Source: Mobilitalea sibirica
Lineage (GTDB): Bacteria; Bacillota; Clostridia; Lachnospirales; Lachnospiraceae
Direction of reading: 5' to 3'
DNA length: 64,000 nucleotides
Assembly: GCF_015999265.1 (NCBI RefSeq)
Contig: NZ_JAEAGR010000001.1
Span: 1-64,000, forward strand
The notes below the pieces were generated by a model that worked only from the letters and a program-made list of their open reading frames with translations, made no database searches and had not been told where the DNA came from. Made by a program: the position numbers and the translations under genes. The stretch's first letter is position 1; every line of letters starts with the position of its first letter. Positions 28,732 to 38,305 of this stretch are shown piece by piece.

Positions 28732-29192
28732 GTTATAGGGTGAGTGTGTCAAAAGCCCTGAAATAAAATATCCTACGTAAATTTTCACACATAAGACCGC
28801 AAAACACGCGGTCTAAGAACCTACTACATCATAACAGTTGCTCACTAACTATGTTTGTATCACTCTGAAAAGAAAGTTTGTACAAATTTACGATTATGTT
28901 TAATGAAAAACTTTTGACACCAAAATCGTAGTAGAAATTTTCTACAAACTACTATAACATAAAAATGATGTTTATTAGAGGCTCTAATGAATACCATAAG
29001 AAATTTTCTGTCAAAAATACACGACAAACTATGACTGTTATGCTAAAATGTTGGCAGATAAAGTTTTCAATCGAAACATAAAACTTATAAAATGGTTTTT
29101 ATTATATCATTGGCGTGACGAAACCATGCTGTTATCAAACGTAACTTTAAAGTTAATTGATTGCCCTGGGAGGCAGCTGGATGGAGGTTTGT
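28732..29192 (+). other. Long structured leader region before purM
   Basis: No gene is present in these 461 bases. Two notable structures are seen: a 7-bp perfect hairpin AGACCGC-GCGGTCT (28794-28814) and a nested palindrome bounded by TTTTGACA (28912) and TGTCAAAA (29016) with GTAGAAATTTTCTAC inside. I looked for the purine riboswitch core and did not find it. It could be a decayed repeat element or a PurR-type control region. Confidence 0.4.
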
Positions 29193-30218
29193 ATGGACTA
29201 TAAGAAGGCAGGAGTAGATATTGAGGCAGGTTACAAAGCAGTGGACCTGATGAAAGAGCATATCAAAGGAACCATGCGTAAGGAAGTGTTGACGGATATT
29301 GGAGGATTTTCTGGAGCATTTTCTCTTGAAAGCTTTATGAATATGGAGCAGCCCACTTTGGTATCGGGAACGGATGGAGTAGGGACAAAATTAAAAATTG
29401 CATTCCTGTTAGATAAGCATGATACAATCGGTATTGATTGTGTTGCTATGTGTGTTAATGACATTGCCTGTGCGGGAGCGGAGCCTTTGCTATTCCTAGA
29501 CTATATTGCCTGCGGCAAAAATGAACCTGAAAAAATTGCTACCATTGTGAAAGGTGTAGCAGAGGGGTGTAAGCAAGCCGGAGCAGCCTTAATCGGTGGT
29601 GAAACCGCAGAGATGCCCGGATTTTATCCTGAAAATGAATATGATCTGGCAGGTTTTGCAGTGGGAATAGTAGATAAGAAGCAACTGATAACCGGAGCCG
29701 GAGTAAAATCGGGAGATGTATTGATTGGCATTGCATCATCAGGAATTCACAGCAATGGTTATTCGCTGGTAAGAAAAGTATTCCGTATGCAGAGAGAGAC
29801 TCTGGATACCTACTATGAGTCTCTAGGTTCTACCTTGGGAGAAACCTTGCTTACTCCGACAAAAATATATGTAAAGGCTCTAAAAGAATTAAAAAAGGGT
29901 AGTGTTAAGGTAAAAGCTTGCAGTCATATCACCGGAGGAGGCTTCTATGAGAATATTCCCCGTATGCTTCCGGAAGGAATCAATGCATTTGTTAATAAAA
30001 ACAGTTATAAGATTCCACCTATCTTTGAAATGCTTTCTAAGGATGGGGATATTGAAGAACATATCATGTATAATACCTACAATATGGGGATTGGTATGAT
30101 GATTGCCGTGGACCAGACAGATGCGGACAAGGCGGTTCAATTAATTGAGGCAGCAGGAGAAAAGGCTTATATCATAGGTGAAGCGAAAAACGGTACGAAG
30201 GGAGTTACCTTATGCTAA
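29193..30218 (+). CDS. purM: Phosphoribosylformylglycinamidine cyclo-ligase (AIR synthetase)
   Basis: This cytoplasmic enzyme performs the fifth step of purine synthesis, the ATP-dependent closure of FGAM to AIR. Its 341 residues start [20 protein letters not shown]. Family motifs include the [14 protein letters not shown] nucleotide-binding loop, [19 protein letters not shown]-like segment near 85-100, and [13 protein letters not shown] near 245. The ATG at 29193 has GGAGG five bases upstream; the longer frame from a TTG at 29157 would include that ribosome site. It overlaps purN by 7 bases. Confidence 0.96.
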   Translation: MDYKKAGVDIEAGYKAVDLMKEHIKGTMRKEVLTDIGGFSGAFSLESFMNMEQPTLVSGTDGVGTKLKIAFLLDKHDTIGIDCVAMCVNDIACAGAEPLLFLDYIACGKNEPEKIATIVKGVAEGCKQAGAALIGGETAEMPGFYPENEYDLAGFAVGIVDKKQLITGAGVKSGDVLIGIASSGIHSNGYSLVRKVFRMQRETLDTYYESLGSTLGETLLTPTKIYVKALKELKKGSVKVKACSHITGGGFYENIPRMLPEGINAFVNKNSYKIPPIFEMLSKDGDIEEHIMYNTYNMGIGMMIAVDQTDADKAVQLIEAAGEKAYIIGEAKNGTKGVTLC

Positions 30219-30838
30219 AATTAGCAGTGCTCGTTTCCGGCGGTGGCACGAATCTACAAGCTTTGATCGATCAGATTAATCAAAAGAAGCTGACCGACGT
30301 TAAAATTGAGGTGGTCATTAGCAGCAGTAAGAAGGCCTATGCCATAGAACGGGCTAGGCACTACGGTATACCTGCAACCGCAATGTCTAAAAAGGATTAT
30401 GAAACCAAGGAACAGTTTGAACATGCATTACTGGAGGAGATTGACCGTTACCAAGTGGATTTGGTGGTGTTGGCAGGGTGTTTGTTAATGATACCTGAGA
30501 TAATTGTAAGAAAGTATAAAAATCGGATTATCAATATACATCCGGCCCTAATTCCATCCTTTTGCGGAGCAGGTTATTATGGACTTAAGGTTCATGAGGC
30601 TGTGCTAGACCGCGGTGTTAAGGTAACCGGTGCAACAGTACATTTTGTAGACGAAGGATGTGATACCGGCCCGATTATTCTTCAAAAGGCGGTTAATGTT
30701 TTAGACAATGATACAGCCGAGATACTTCAACGAAGAGTTATGGAACAGGCTGAGTGGATCATACTTCCCGAAGCGGTACGTCTTATTGCAGAAAACAAAC
30801 TAATGATAGAAGACAATATTGTTAAAATAAAAAAATAG
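30212..30838 (+). CDS. purN: Phosphoribosylglycinamide formyltransferase
   Basis: This 208-residue enzyme transfers a formyl group from 10-formyl-tetrahydrofolate to GAR, the third step of purine synthesis. The N-terminus [15 protein letters not shown] binds the substrate. The catalytic region reads [14 protein letters not shown] and [14 protein letters not shown], with the conserved Asn, His and Asp. It is translationally coupled to purM, whose stop it overlaps, and a terminator follows it. Confidence 0.95.
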   Translation: MLKLAVLVSGGGTNLQALIDQINQKKLTDVKIEVVISSSKKAYAIERARHYGIPATAMSKKDYETKEQFEHALLEEIDRYQVDLVVLAGCLLMIPEIIVRKYKNRIINIHPALIPSFCGAGYYGLKVHEAVLDRGVKVTGATVHFVDEGCDTGPIILQKAVNVLDNDTAEILQRRVMEQAEWIILPEAVRLIAENKLMIEDNIVKIKK

Positions 30839-30860
30839 GATGAACAAAGAAAACAGACAG

Positions 30861-30884
30861 CAGATAGAAAGCTATCTGTTTTTT
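30861..30884 (+). terminator. Terminator of purMN
   Basis: CAGATAG and CTATCTG form a perfect 7-bp stem with loop AAAG, followed by six Ts. purD after it therefore needs its own promoter or read-through. Confidence 0.8.
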
Positions 30885-31081
30885 CCTTACAAAAAGTTAT
30901 ACATACAAATATAAAGGACAGGCTTTGATGTGTCGGTATGAAAATAAAATATAAGCTACATTATAAGGAAAAGTATAATGAAGGATAATTCATAGCAGTT
31001 TAAAGTTATTTTTTATATGTCAAATACAGAATATATTGAGAGACAAAGATACTATAAATATATAGAACGGAGGTTATTTAA

Positions 31082-32356
31082 ATGAAAGTATTAATCATCG
31101 GAGGCGGCGGAAGAGAACATGCCATAGCAAAGAAGGTGTCCATGAGCCCTAGGGTTAGCAAGCTTTATTGTGCTCCTGGGAATGCAGGAATTGCTGAGTG
31201 TGCACAGTGTATTGATATAGCTGTCATGGATTTTCATGCTTTGGCAGACTTTGCAGTCAAGGAAGAGATAGATCTTACTATTGTAGGTCCGGATGATCCT
31301 TTGGTTGCCGGCGTTGTGGATGTATTAGAAGAGAGAGGCTTAAGAGTCTTTGGACCAAGAAAAAAGGCGGCTGCAATTGAAGGCTCGAAAGTATTTTCAA
31401 AAGATCTGATGAAAAAGTATCAGATTCCTACCGCCGGATATGAGGCCTTTGACACCTCCGGTGAAGCACTTGCCTATCTTAAAACCAGCCGTTACCCGAT
31501 TGTATTAAAAGCAGACGGTTTAGCTCTGGGTAAGGGTGTTTTAATTTGTAATAACTATGAAGAGGCAGCAGCCGGGGTTCAAAGTATTATGGAAGATAAG
31601 CAGTTTGGGTCAGCTGGAGACCGTATGGTGATCGAAGAGTTTATCACCGGCCCGGAGGTATCCGTTCTCGCTTTTTGTGATGGAACGCATATAAAGCCAA
31701 TGACCAGTGCCCAAGATCATAAACGTGCTAAGGATGGGGATCAAGGACTAAATACAGGCGGTATGGGTACATTCTCTCCAAGTCCTTTCTACACTAGAGA
31801 AATCGATGATTATTGTAAAAAATATATCTATCAGCCAACTATAGATGCTATGAAGGCTGAGGGAAGGGATTTCATAGGGATCTTATTTGTAGGACTGATG
31901 CTGACACCGGAGGGTCCTAAGGTATTGGAATACAATGCTAGATTTGGAGATCCGGAGGCTCAGGTGGTATTACCCAGAATGAAAAATGATCTGATTGATG
32001 TGGTTGAAGCCTGCATTGACCACAGATTAGACAGCATAGATTTAAGATTTGAAGACAATGCAGCGGTGTGTGTCGTTCTTGCTTCTGATGGCTATCCGGA
32101 GTATTATGACAAAGGATTTCCCATTACCGGAATAGAAAACTTTCATGAGAAAGACGACTATTTTCTGTTTCATGCAGGAACAAAGAAGTCCGGTGAAGCG
32201 ATAGTAACTAATGGAGGACGGGTTCTGGGGGTAACTGCCAAGGGTAGGGACTTAAAAGAAGCCAGGAAAAAAGCATATGAAGCAACCGGTTGGATACACT
32301 TCGATAACAAATATATGCGAAATGATATTGGTAAGGCAATTGATGAGGCATTATAA
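31082..32356 (+). CDS. purD: Phosphoribosylamine-glycine ligase (GAR synthetase)
   Basis: This 424-residue ATP-grasp enzyme joins phosphoribosylamine and glycine, the second step of purine synthesis. It begins MKVLIIGGGGREHAIAKKV, with the glycine-rich loop of the family. The ATP-grasp core includes VLKADGLALGKGV near 140, the QDHKRAKDGDQGLNTGGMGTF-type loop near 215, and EYNARFGDPEAQ near 290. GGAGG precedes the ATG. The usual neighbour purH is not in this window. Confidence 0.96.
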   Translation: MKVLIIGGGGREHAIAKKVSMSPRVSKLYCAPGNAGIAECAQCIDIAVMDFHALADFAVKEEIDLTIVGPDDPLVAGVVDVLEERGLRVFGPRKKAAAIEGSKVFSKDLMKKYQIPTAGYEAFDTSGEALAYLKTSRYPIVLKADGLALGKGVLICNNYEEAAAGVQSIMEDKQFGSAGDRMVIEEFITGPEVSVLAFCDGTHIKPMTSAQDHKRAKDGDQGLNTGGMGTFSPSPFYTREIDDYCKKYIYQPTIDAMKAEGRDFIGILFVGLMLTPEGPKVLEYNARFGDPEAQVVLPRMKNDLIDVVEACIDHRLDSIDLRFEDNAAVCVVLASDGYPEYYDKGFPITGIENFHEKDDYFLFHAGTKKSGEAIVTNGGRVLGVTAKGRDLKEARKKAYEATGWIHFDNKYMRNDIGKAIDEAL

Positions 32357-32426
32357 ACAATGACTGAAACTTCTCAAGTAGATAATATAAAAAGTATAGT
32401 ATAATCAGCATTTAAGTAACTAAAAT

Positions 32427-32640
32427 ATCACCCGGCATGATGTGTTCATCCTGGCTTCGTATGACTCGTTGAAATTCACTAATTACTTTTTCTTATGGTA
32501 AAACAGAGCCTAAAAACGCCAACTCCTCGCTTCGCTCGTCAGACACGGTGCTTTTTAGGCTCTAAACCATCATCAAAAGAAATAAGTGAATTTGCCAACT
32601 TGTCATGAGGCGCCATGCTAAATACATCATGCCTGATGAT
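32427..32640. repeat. 214-bp imperfect palindromic element
   Basis: The two halves are near-complementary over their whole length. Outer arms ATCACCCGGCATGATGT and ACATCATGCCTGATGAT pair, a middle block AAATTCACT-AATTAC...TTCTT pairs with AAGAAAT-AAGTGAATTT, and an inner block AGAGCCTAAAAA pairs with CTTTTTAGGCTCT. The loop contains ACTCCTCGCTTCGCTCGTC. It has no open reading frame. The size and foldback design resemble a non-autonomous (MITE-like) or extragenic palindromic repeat, but only one copy is in this window. Confidence 0.7.
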
Positions 32641-32836
32641 AATATAATTATGTGGATGGCTGATTACACCATACTTTTTTACGTTTATCGTTTACGAAGT
32701 TTAATCAATTGCTTATAAGATCATTGGATAAAAACCAAATCTTTGCTAAAACAACAAAATATAACCGGTTATAACAGCATATAACATAAAAAACATTAAA
32801 TGCCACAGAAGTGCCATAGTTCTTTCATAATATAAA

Positions 32837-32903
32837 GCAGTAATTGTAGGATTTAAACACAAAATGTAACTAAGCGAAACGAAGGCAAATCCTAGATTAT
32901 TGC
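32837..32903 (+). promoter_or_regulatory. Leader hairpin before the cell-wall hydrolase gene
   Basis: GCAGTAATTGTAGGATTT pairs with AAATCCTAGATTATTGC (about 15 of 17 positions) around a 32-base loop. It ends about 13 bases before the ribosome site of the gene at 32925. It could be a structured 5' leader or an attenuator. I checked it against c-di-AMP and c-di-GMP riboswitch consensus from memory and saw no match. Confidence 0.4.
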
Positions 32904-32924
32904 TTTGTTTTATGAAAGGGGTAT

Positions 32925-35654
32925 TTGATGAAGAAGCGCTTTTACAACAGATGGCTGATTATACTGATATGCATCGGATTAATATTTTCGCATGGCATTG
33001 ATAGAGCTTCTGATTATGCGATGGCGGCACAAACCGGAACGGTTACTGCGTCTACTTTAAATGTAAGAACACAACCGTCAACAACAGCAGACAAACTGTT
33101 GCTTGACCAAACCCATGTATTTCTTCGTGAGGGTGAAAAAGTGGATGTATTAGAAGAAGATGGAGATTGGCTCTATGTTTCTCTTAAGTTTAATGGTAAG
33201 ACCGTTAAGGGTTATGTACATAGTGATTTTGTTAAAGTCAATCGTCCAACCCCTACGCCAAAGCCAACTTCGAAACCTACGAAAGCACCAACACCAAAGC
33301 CTACACAGGCACCACAGCAGAATGAAACCATTGATAAAAAGTATAATATAAAAGCTGTTGTTACTGCCTATTCCCTGAATGTGAGAAGCGGTCCTGATAA
33401 AACTTATCAGGTGATTGGCAGTCTGAAGGATAATAGTAGTGTTACAATTATCGATGAAGCTATCACCGGAGATACGAAATGGTATGCGGTATCCTTTAAA
33501 AACGAAGAGCAGACTAAAACCGGTTATGTATCCAGTTTGTATATAGATCTTAATTTTAATGACAAAGTATTAGGCGAGATTGCATCCAGTAGACTGAAAG
33601 TTCGTGAAGCAGCCAGAAAAGATGCGATCTATATTAAAGATAAAAAAAGTAATATCATATCACTGAAAAAGGGCAAGAATGTAACCATAACAGATGAAGT
33701 AACAAGTTCTGGTGAAAAATGGTTTAAAATATCATTTACAATTGACAGTGAAAAGTATTCGGGTTATGCCTTGGCTAATCAGGTGACTTTCAGAGTAACG
33801 GAGTCAGTGGCACCAACTGCAACACCGACACCGACGCCAAAGCCAAAGGCAACTCCGACTCCCACCCCGAAACCGACGGCAACGCCAACACCTAAGGTGA
33901 CAGCAGAGCCAACACCAACTCCATTGATCACCCCAACACCGACACCATTACCTACACTGACACCTACGCCGGCACCTATGCTAACACCAACGCCGACACC
34001 TGGAGCTGTTTTGGAAATTTCGGAAGTGAATATAACAACAGATATTTACATGCCGATGAACGGCTATGTCTGCAATACAATTTATCTGAATGTTGTACGT
34101 AATGTTTTGGTTTCTCAGGAATTTTTATTAGACCAGAATAATGAGCCGGTGTTATTGACGAGCGGTTTGCGCGTAAAGGTATTAAGTGCCGTAAGGGTTA
34201 ACGGTAATGTATGGTATCAGATCGAATATAATAATATTAACGGTTATGTTAGAGCGGAATATATCTATATAGGTGATGAACTTCCTGTAGGAAGTAATGT
34301 CCCGGCAATCACACCGCCACCGGTCAATATTGCACCTACTCCTACACCTATCCTTGGAAATATCAATCAAGCAGACTTTGAATTAAAACTAATGGCAGAA
34401 GGTTTCCCGGAGAGCTATAAAGAGCCGTTAAGAAGATTACATGCTTTATATCCGAATTGGGAGTTCAAAGCCTATCATACCGGACTTGATTGGAACACGG
34501 TGATAGCAGAACAAAGTAAACCGGGTAAAAACCTGTTACCTAATTCAAAAAGTGTGGAATGGTTGTCCTTTGAAAATGGAGCCTATAACTGGAAGAATGA
34601 TACCTTTATATTATACGATGGCTCATACTGGGTGACAGCGTCGAAAGCCGCTATCGAATACTATATGGATCCTCGTAATTTCCTTACTGAGAATGGAATT
34701 TTCCAATTTGAATTACTAAGATATCACGATAATTATCAGAATAGCTCAGGGGTAGAGAACATATTAAAAGGGACAGCTTTACACAATACATCCTATAGTT
34801 TTCTCGATGATAATGGTCTTCCACAGACATATACCTATGGTGAAACCTTTATAAAAGCCGCAGAATATTCCGGCGTGAGTCCTTACCATTTGGCCTCCCG
34901 CGTAAAACAGGAAGTTGTGACAGGACCTACCACTTTAAGTAACAGTGTATCAGGTACCTATAAAGGTTATGAAGGTTACTATAATTTCTTTAATATAGGA
35001 GCTAATGATAGTCCCGGAGGAGGAGCTATCGCAAACGGTCTTAATTATGCCAAAAACGGAAGTAAAAATGCAGCGAACAATATGAAATATTTGATACCTT
35101 GGACGAACCCATATAAATCATTAGTTGGTGGAGCTTATTTCCTTGGCAGTAGTTATATTCAGCGTGGACAGGATACGGTTTATCTGCAAAAGTTTAATGT
35201 AACGCCGATATCAACTTTTTTCCATCAATACATGACCAATGTCGAAGCACCATTTGCAGAGTCTAAGAAAATAGCAGCTGCATATAAAAATATAACGGAT
35301 TCTCCAATTGTATTCTCTGTTCCGGTATATTTTAACATGCCAAGTCAACCGGCACCGTTACCGATGACACAATTTAATCCGAATAATAGACTTAAGAGTC
35401 TTAAGGTATTTAATATGAATGGTGAAGAGCTAGCCATAACACCAACCTTCAGTCAGACTGAGAAAAATTATTATCTCATTGTAGGAAATGAAGTGGATAT
35501 GGTTGAGATTAAGGCTACAACCGTTAGCAAGAAGGCATCCCTGGCAGGGGGCGGTTATATTCCGTTGAATGTAGGTAATAATGAAATTAAAGTTCCGGTT
35601 ATTGCTCAAAACGGAGACATAGCAGACTATATCATCAATATAGTACGACAATAA
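32925..35654 (+). CDS. Secreted SH3-domain cell-wall hydrolase (glucosaminidase-like)
   Basis: The 909-residue protein has a signal peptide (first 33 residues, ending in YAMAA). Bacterial SH3 domains lie at about 34-105, 140-205, 208-285 and 355-445, each with the LNVR or LKVR signature or a related form. They are split by Thr/Pro-rich linkers. A catalytic domain (about 480-800) contains [19 protein letters not shown] and [12 protein letters not shown], which resembles the beta-N-acetylglucosaminidase (LytG-like) enzymes of Lachnospiraceae. A cadherin-like beta-sandwich closes the protein. The SH3 domains would hold it to peptidoglycan. GAAAGGGG precedes the ATG. Confidence 0.85.
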   Translation: MMKKRFYNRWLIILICIGLIFSHGIDRASDYAMAAQTGTVTASTLNVRTQPSTTADKLLLDQTHVFLREGEKVDVLEEDGDWLYVSLKFNGKTVKGYVHSDFVKVNRPTPTPKPTSKPTKAPTPKPTQAPQQNETIDKKYNIKAVVTAYSLNVRSGPDKTYQVIGSLKDNSSVTIIDEAITGDTKWYAVSFKNEEQTKTGYVSSLYIDLNFNDKVLGEIASSRLKVREAARKDAIYIKDKKSNIISLKKGKNVTITDEVTSSGEKWFKISFTIDSEKYSGYALANQVTFRVTESVAPTATPTPTPKPKATPTPTPKPTATPTPKVTAEPTPTPLITPTPTPLPTLTPTPAPMLTPTPTPGAVLEISEVNITTDIYMPMNGYVCNTIYLNVVRNVLVSQEFLLDQNNEPVLLTSGLRVKVLSAVRVNGNVWYQIEYNNINGYVRAEYIYIGDELPVGSNVPAITPPPVNIAPTPTPILGNINQADFELKLMAEGFPESYKEPLRRLHALYPNWEFKAYHTGLDWNTVIAEQSKPGKNLLPNSKSVEWLSFENGAYNWKNDTFILYDGSYWVTASKAAIEYYMDPRNFLTENGIFQFELLRYHDNYQNSSGVENILKGTALHNTSYSFLDDNGLPQTYTYGETFIKAAEYSGVSPYHLASRVKQEVVTGPTTLSNSVSGTYKGYEGYYNFFNIGANDSPGGGAIANGLNYAKNGSKNAANNMKYLIPWTNPYKSLVGGAYFLGSSYIQRGQDTVYLQKFNVTPISTFFHQYMTNVEAPFAESKKIAAAYKNITDSPIVFSVPVYFNMPSQPAPLPMTQFNPNNRLKSLKVFNMNGEELAITPTFSQTEKNYYLIVGNEVDMVEIKATTVSKKASLAGGGYIPLNVGNNEIKVPVIAQNGDIADYIINIVRQ

Positions 35655-36018
35655 TAAGTGGATATAGTTTCATTAGACAAGTTTGAAGTTGAAATATCTT
35701 TATTGCATGAAATTGTATGTAAGTGTTGATATACTTACTTGCAAGATAAAATGCACTGGTATTTTACGATAGCAGGTATAAGATAAGCAGGCTTGGAAAT
35801 ACAGACTAACTAACTATAATCCGGCCGGTGGGTTCGAAGCCTACTGGCCGGTTATTGCTTTAAAGATACTATAATTAAAGTGAAATAGCTTAATTCATAT
35901 ATTTAATACGAATAAATAGGAATATAAGTATTCATATGAAAAGATTTATAATGAATTTAATCTTATATATATGAAATCATAACAGTAGCAATGAAATACA
36001 TAAAAGGGAGAAAAACAT
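35655..36018. other. Intergenic gap of 364 bases
   Basis: It holds the terminator at 35816-35859. The rest is AT-rich with no recognisable gene; the promoter of the following gene should lie in the right half but no clear -35/-10 pair stands out. Confidence 0.4.
35816..35859 (+). terminator. GC-rich terminator of the wall-hydrolase gene
   Basis: CCGGCCGGTGGG and CCTACTGGCCGG form a stem with a TTCGAA-centred loop, followed by TTATTGCTTT. It is by far the most GC-rich hairpin in its neighbourhood. Confidence 0.75.
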
Positions 36019-37260
36019 ATGAAAAAAATAAAAAAATACTTGATGTTAGTACTTCTGTTAGTCATATTTGGAAACCATATCAACATACAGGCAGTTCAAG
36101 CAGCCAGTGCAGAGCTTCAGATATATACAGATGTAGAAGAGGTTCATGTGGGCGAAAATTTATTTGTTTATATCACCATAAATTCGGAAACTATGTTTGG
36201 TGATTTTGAAGCTTATCTTACTTATAATGAAGAAGTATTGGAATATATCAGCGGCGCATCGGTAATTACCGGTGGTAGCGGATATTTGAAAATTTCAGAC
36301 GTTAATACCTCAGAAGCGGGATATAGTAGAAAATACACCTTAAAGTTTGAAACCTTAAAAGTAGGTAGCAGTGAAATAACCTTTGATGATGCTATCGTGT
36401 ATGAATACGAATCCGGTATGGGAATGGCGGTTTCCATTAAAGATTTAGAAGTTAGTGTAAAAGCAGCACAAACCGCTTCCGATAACGCATTTTTAGGATC
36501 ATTAAAAATTAGTCCTTCGAATCTAAGCCCTGATTTTGACAAAAATACATTTACTTATGAGACCATGGTAAGCCATACAGTTGACAGACTGGTGGTTGAA
36601 GCAGTTCCAGAAGATGAAAAGTCAATTGTTAAAATATCAGGTAATGATTCTTTCATAGAAGGGGAAAATAAAGTTATTGTTACAGTGTTAGCAGAATCGG
36701 GAGCTAACATAGAATATACTATAAATGTAATTCGTGAAACGGCTCCTGTGGAAGAAGATAATACAGAAGGTGGAATAATCACGCCGGGAACAAAGCATGG
36801 AAGCTTTGCAGTTGCCAGATTGGAAGATGAATTATTCATTGTTTATAATGGAAGATATAAATTGATAGAGCCGGATAGCGAAGTTAAAATCCCCTCTGGT
36901 TATAAGAGGACGCAGATAATCATATCTGATATTGCTATTTCGGCATATACACCGGAGGATAATCTTGACTCTGAGTTCTTATTAATCTATGCCATGAATG
37001 AGATGGAAGAAAAAGGGTTTTATCGATATGATAGGCATGAAAGAACGTTGCAACGATATGTAGCTGAAGGTTCCCAAGGATTTGAACCGAATACAGACAC
37101 GAATATTGATGAAATCATCCGTTCTGATGAATATCAGTCGAATTTAAATAAGGCCGCTGTCATTATCGGTTTACTGAGCGCCCTAAGTGTTTTACTATTA
37201 ATTATCTCAATCCGATTATTTATGAAATCAAGAGGATATCGGGATGATGATTTGGATTAA
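36019..37260 (+). CDS. Membrane-anchored cohesin-like surface protein
   Basis: The 413-residue protein starts with a signal peptide (1-31, ending VQAAS). A cohesin-like domain (about 34-155) has the pattern VGENLFVYITIN, FGDFEAYLTYNEEVLEY and a late YTLKFETLKVG strand. A cadherin-like beta-sandwich (about 160-240) follows, with NAFLGSLKISPSNLSPDF and YTINVIRE. The C-terminus has a membrane segment (AVIIGLLSALSVLLLIISIRLF) with a basic cytoplasmic tail. It would sit at the cell surface; cohesins dock enzymes carrying dockerin domains, but I see no dockerin in this window. The preceding wall hydrolase ends in the same type of beta-sandwich. Confidence 0.75.
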   Translation: MKKIKKYLMLVLLLVIFGNHINIQAVQAASAELQIYTDVEEVHVGENLFVYITINSETMFGDFEAYLTYNEEVLEYISGASVITGGSGYLKISDVNTSEAGYSRKYTLKFETLKVGSSEITFDDAIVYEYESGMGMAVSIKDLEVSVKAAQTASDNAFLGSLKISPSNLSPDFDKNTFTYETMVSHTVDRLVVEAVPEDEKSIVKISGNDSFIEGENKVIVTVLAESGANIEYTINVIRETAPVEEDNTEGGIITPGTKHGSFAVARLEDELFIVYNGRYKLIEPDSEVKIPSGYKRTQIIISDIAISAYTPEDNLDSEFLLIYAMNEMEEKGFYRYDRHERTLQRYVAEGSQGFEPNTDTNIDEIIRSDEYQSNLNKAAVIIGLLSALSVLLLIISIRLFMKSRGYRDDDLD

Positions 37261-37302
37261 GGAACGGTAGAACATATTCATAAACTGTATAATAAGTTGT
37301 TA

Positions 37303-37343
37303 TTGACACAGTGAGGTGTACTGTTATATTATATATATAACAG
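37303..37343 (+). promoter_or_regulatory. Promoter and palindromic operator of the gntR-mcsA-mcsB-clpC operon
   Basis: TTGACA (37303-37308) and TATTAT (37327-37332) are 18 bases apart. The -10 lies inside a palindrome at 37321-37343: CTGTTATA, a 7-base centre, TATAACAG. A dimeric GntR-type regulator bound there would block the promoter, so autoregulation is likely. I found no CtsR operator (AGGTCAAA repeats). Confidence 0.65.
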
Positions 37344-37379
37344 ATATAACGATAAATTTGATGTAATGAGGTGTTTACG

Positions 37380-37754
37380 ATGTATGTTAAAATCGATTTT
37401 AGCAGTGATGAAGCATTTTATATACAGCTTAGGAATCAAATTATATATGGTATCGCAACTTCTAAGATACAAGAAGGTGATAACCTACCGTCCGTAAGAG
37501 AACTGGCAGAAAACATAGGAATTAACATGCATACGGTGAATAAAGCATATGCTATTCTAAAGCAGGAAGGTTATATAAAACTTGATCGTAGAAAGGGAGC
37601 GGTAATTGCAATTGATATGAATAAGCTTCAGGCTATCGAGGAAATGAAGGAGAATTTAAGAGTTATATTTGCAAAAGCAATATGTAAGAATATCAGCTGT
37701 GAGGAAGCGCATAAGATCGTGGATCAGATATTTGATGAATTTGAAAGGGGGTAA
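37380..37754 (+). CDS. GntR-family transcriptional regulator (YtrA subfamily)
   Basis: This is a 124-residue DNA-binding regulator. The winged-helix domain (about 5-75) has the GntR pattern YIQLRNQIIYGI and LPSVRELAENIGINMHTVNKAY. The short C-terminal tail without a ligand-binding domain is typical of the YtrA subfamily. The ATG at 37380 follows GAGGTG at 6 bases; a GTG at 37371 is less suited. It is the first gene of the clpC operon, a place normally held by ctsR. Confidence 0.9.
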   Translation: MYVKIDFSSDEAFYIQLRNQIIYGIATSKIQEGDNLPSVRELAENIGINMHTVNKAYAILKQEGYIKLDRRKGAVIAIDMNKLQAIEEMKENLRVIFAKAICKNISCEEAHKIVDQIFDEFERG

Positions 37755-37759
37755 TTCCT

Positions 37760-38305
37760 ATGCTATGTGATAGATGCCAAAAGAGAGATGCCAAATTATT
37801 ATATACCGAGATTATAAATGGAATAAAAAAGGAACAGCATCTTTGCGAGGAATGTGCGGCAGATTACACATCCTTTCAAATGGAGAAACCGCTATTAAAC
37901 AGCGAGCTTACTTTAGGAGATCTGCTATCGACTTTGTTGGAAGCATATACAACGAAAGGAACGAAAGAAACTGGGGATAGTAAGCCGGATATTGTGTGTG
38001 ATTCCTGTAGTACTACCTATGAAGAATTTTTACAAAAGGGTCGTTTTGGCTGTGCGAACTGTTATCGCAGCTTTCATAAAGAATTAAGCAAGACCTTAAA
38101 GGGTGTTCAGGGTTCCGATGTGCATACCGGGAAAAGACCAAAAGGTTTCATAAGTGATACAGACCGTATATTACAGGACTTTACCGAAATAGAGAGACTG
38201 TCACTAAAGCTGCAAGAGGCAATCGAGAAAGAAGAGTTTGAGGAGGCTGCAAGGTTACGGGATCTGATACGGGAGATGAAAAAGGAGGAGACGAATAATG
38301 CTTAA
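37760..38305 (+). CDS. mcsA: Protein-arginine kinase activator McsA
   Basis: The protein has 181 residues. Two zinc-binding parts each hold paired CxxC motifs: CDRCQKRDAKLLY with CEEC near the start, then CDSC and CANC near residue 80-98. A UVR-motif coiled region (about 135-178, LKLQEAIEKEEFEEAARLRD) closes the protein. It activates McsB, the kinase that marks proteins for ClpCP by arginine phosphorylation. It overlaps mcsB by 8 bases and follows the GntR gene by 5. Confidence 0.93.
   Translation: MLCDRCQKRDAKLLYTEIINGIKKEQHLCEECAADYTSFQMEKPLLNSELTLGDLLSTLLEAYTTKGTKETGDSKPDIVCDSCSTTYEEFLQKGRFGCANCYRSFHKELSKTLKGVQGSDVHTGKRPKGFISDTDRILQDFTEIERLSLKLQEAIEKEEFEEAARLRDLIREMKKEETNNA

Noticed and set aside
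28732-29192. Purine riboswitch before purM
   Set aside because: The conserved three-way-junction core and its two loop sequences are not present on either strand.
33800-34010. Tandem Thr-Pro codon repeats that look like a DNA satellite
   Set aside because: They encode the in-frame linkers of the wall hydrolase and vary between units as expected of a coding linker.
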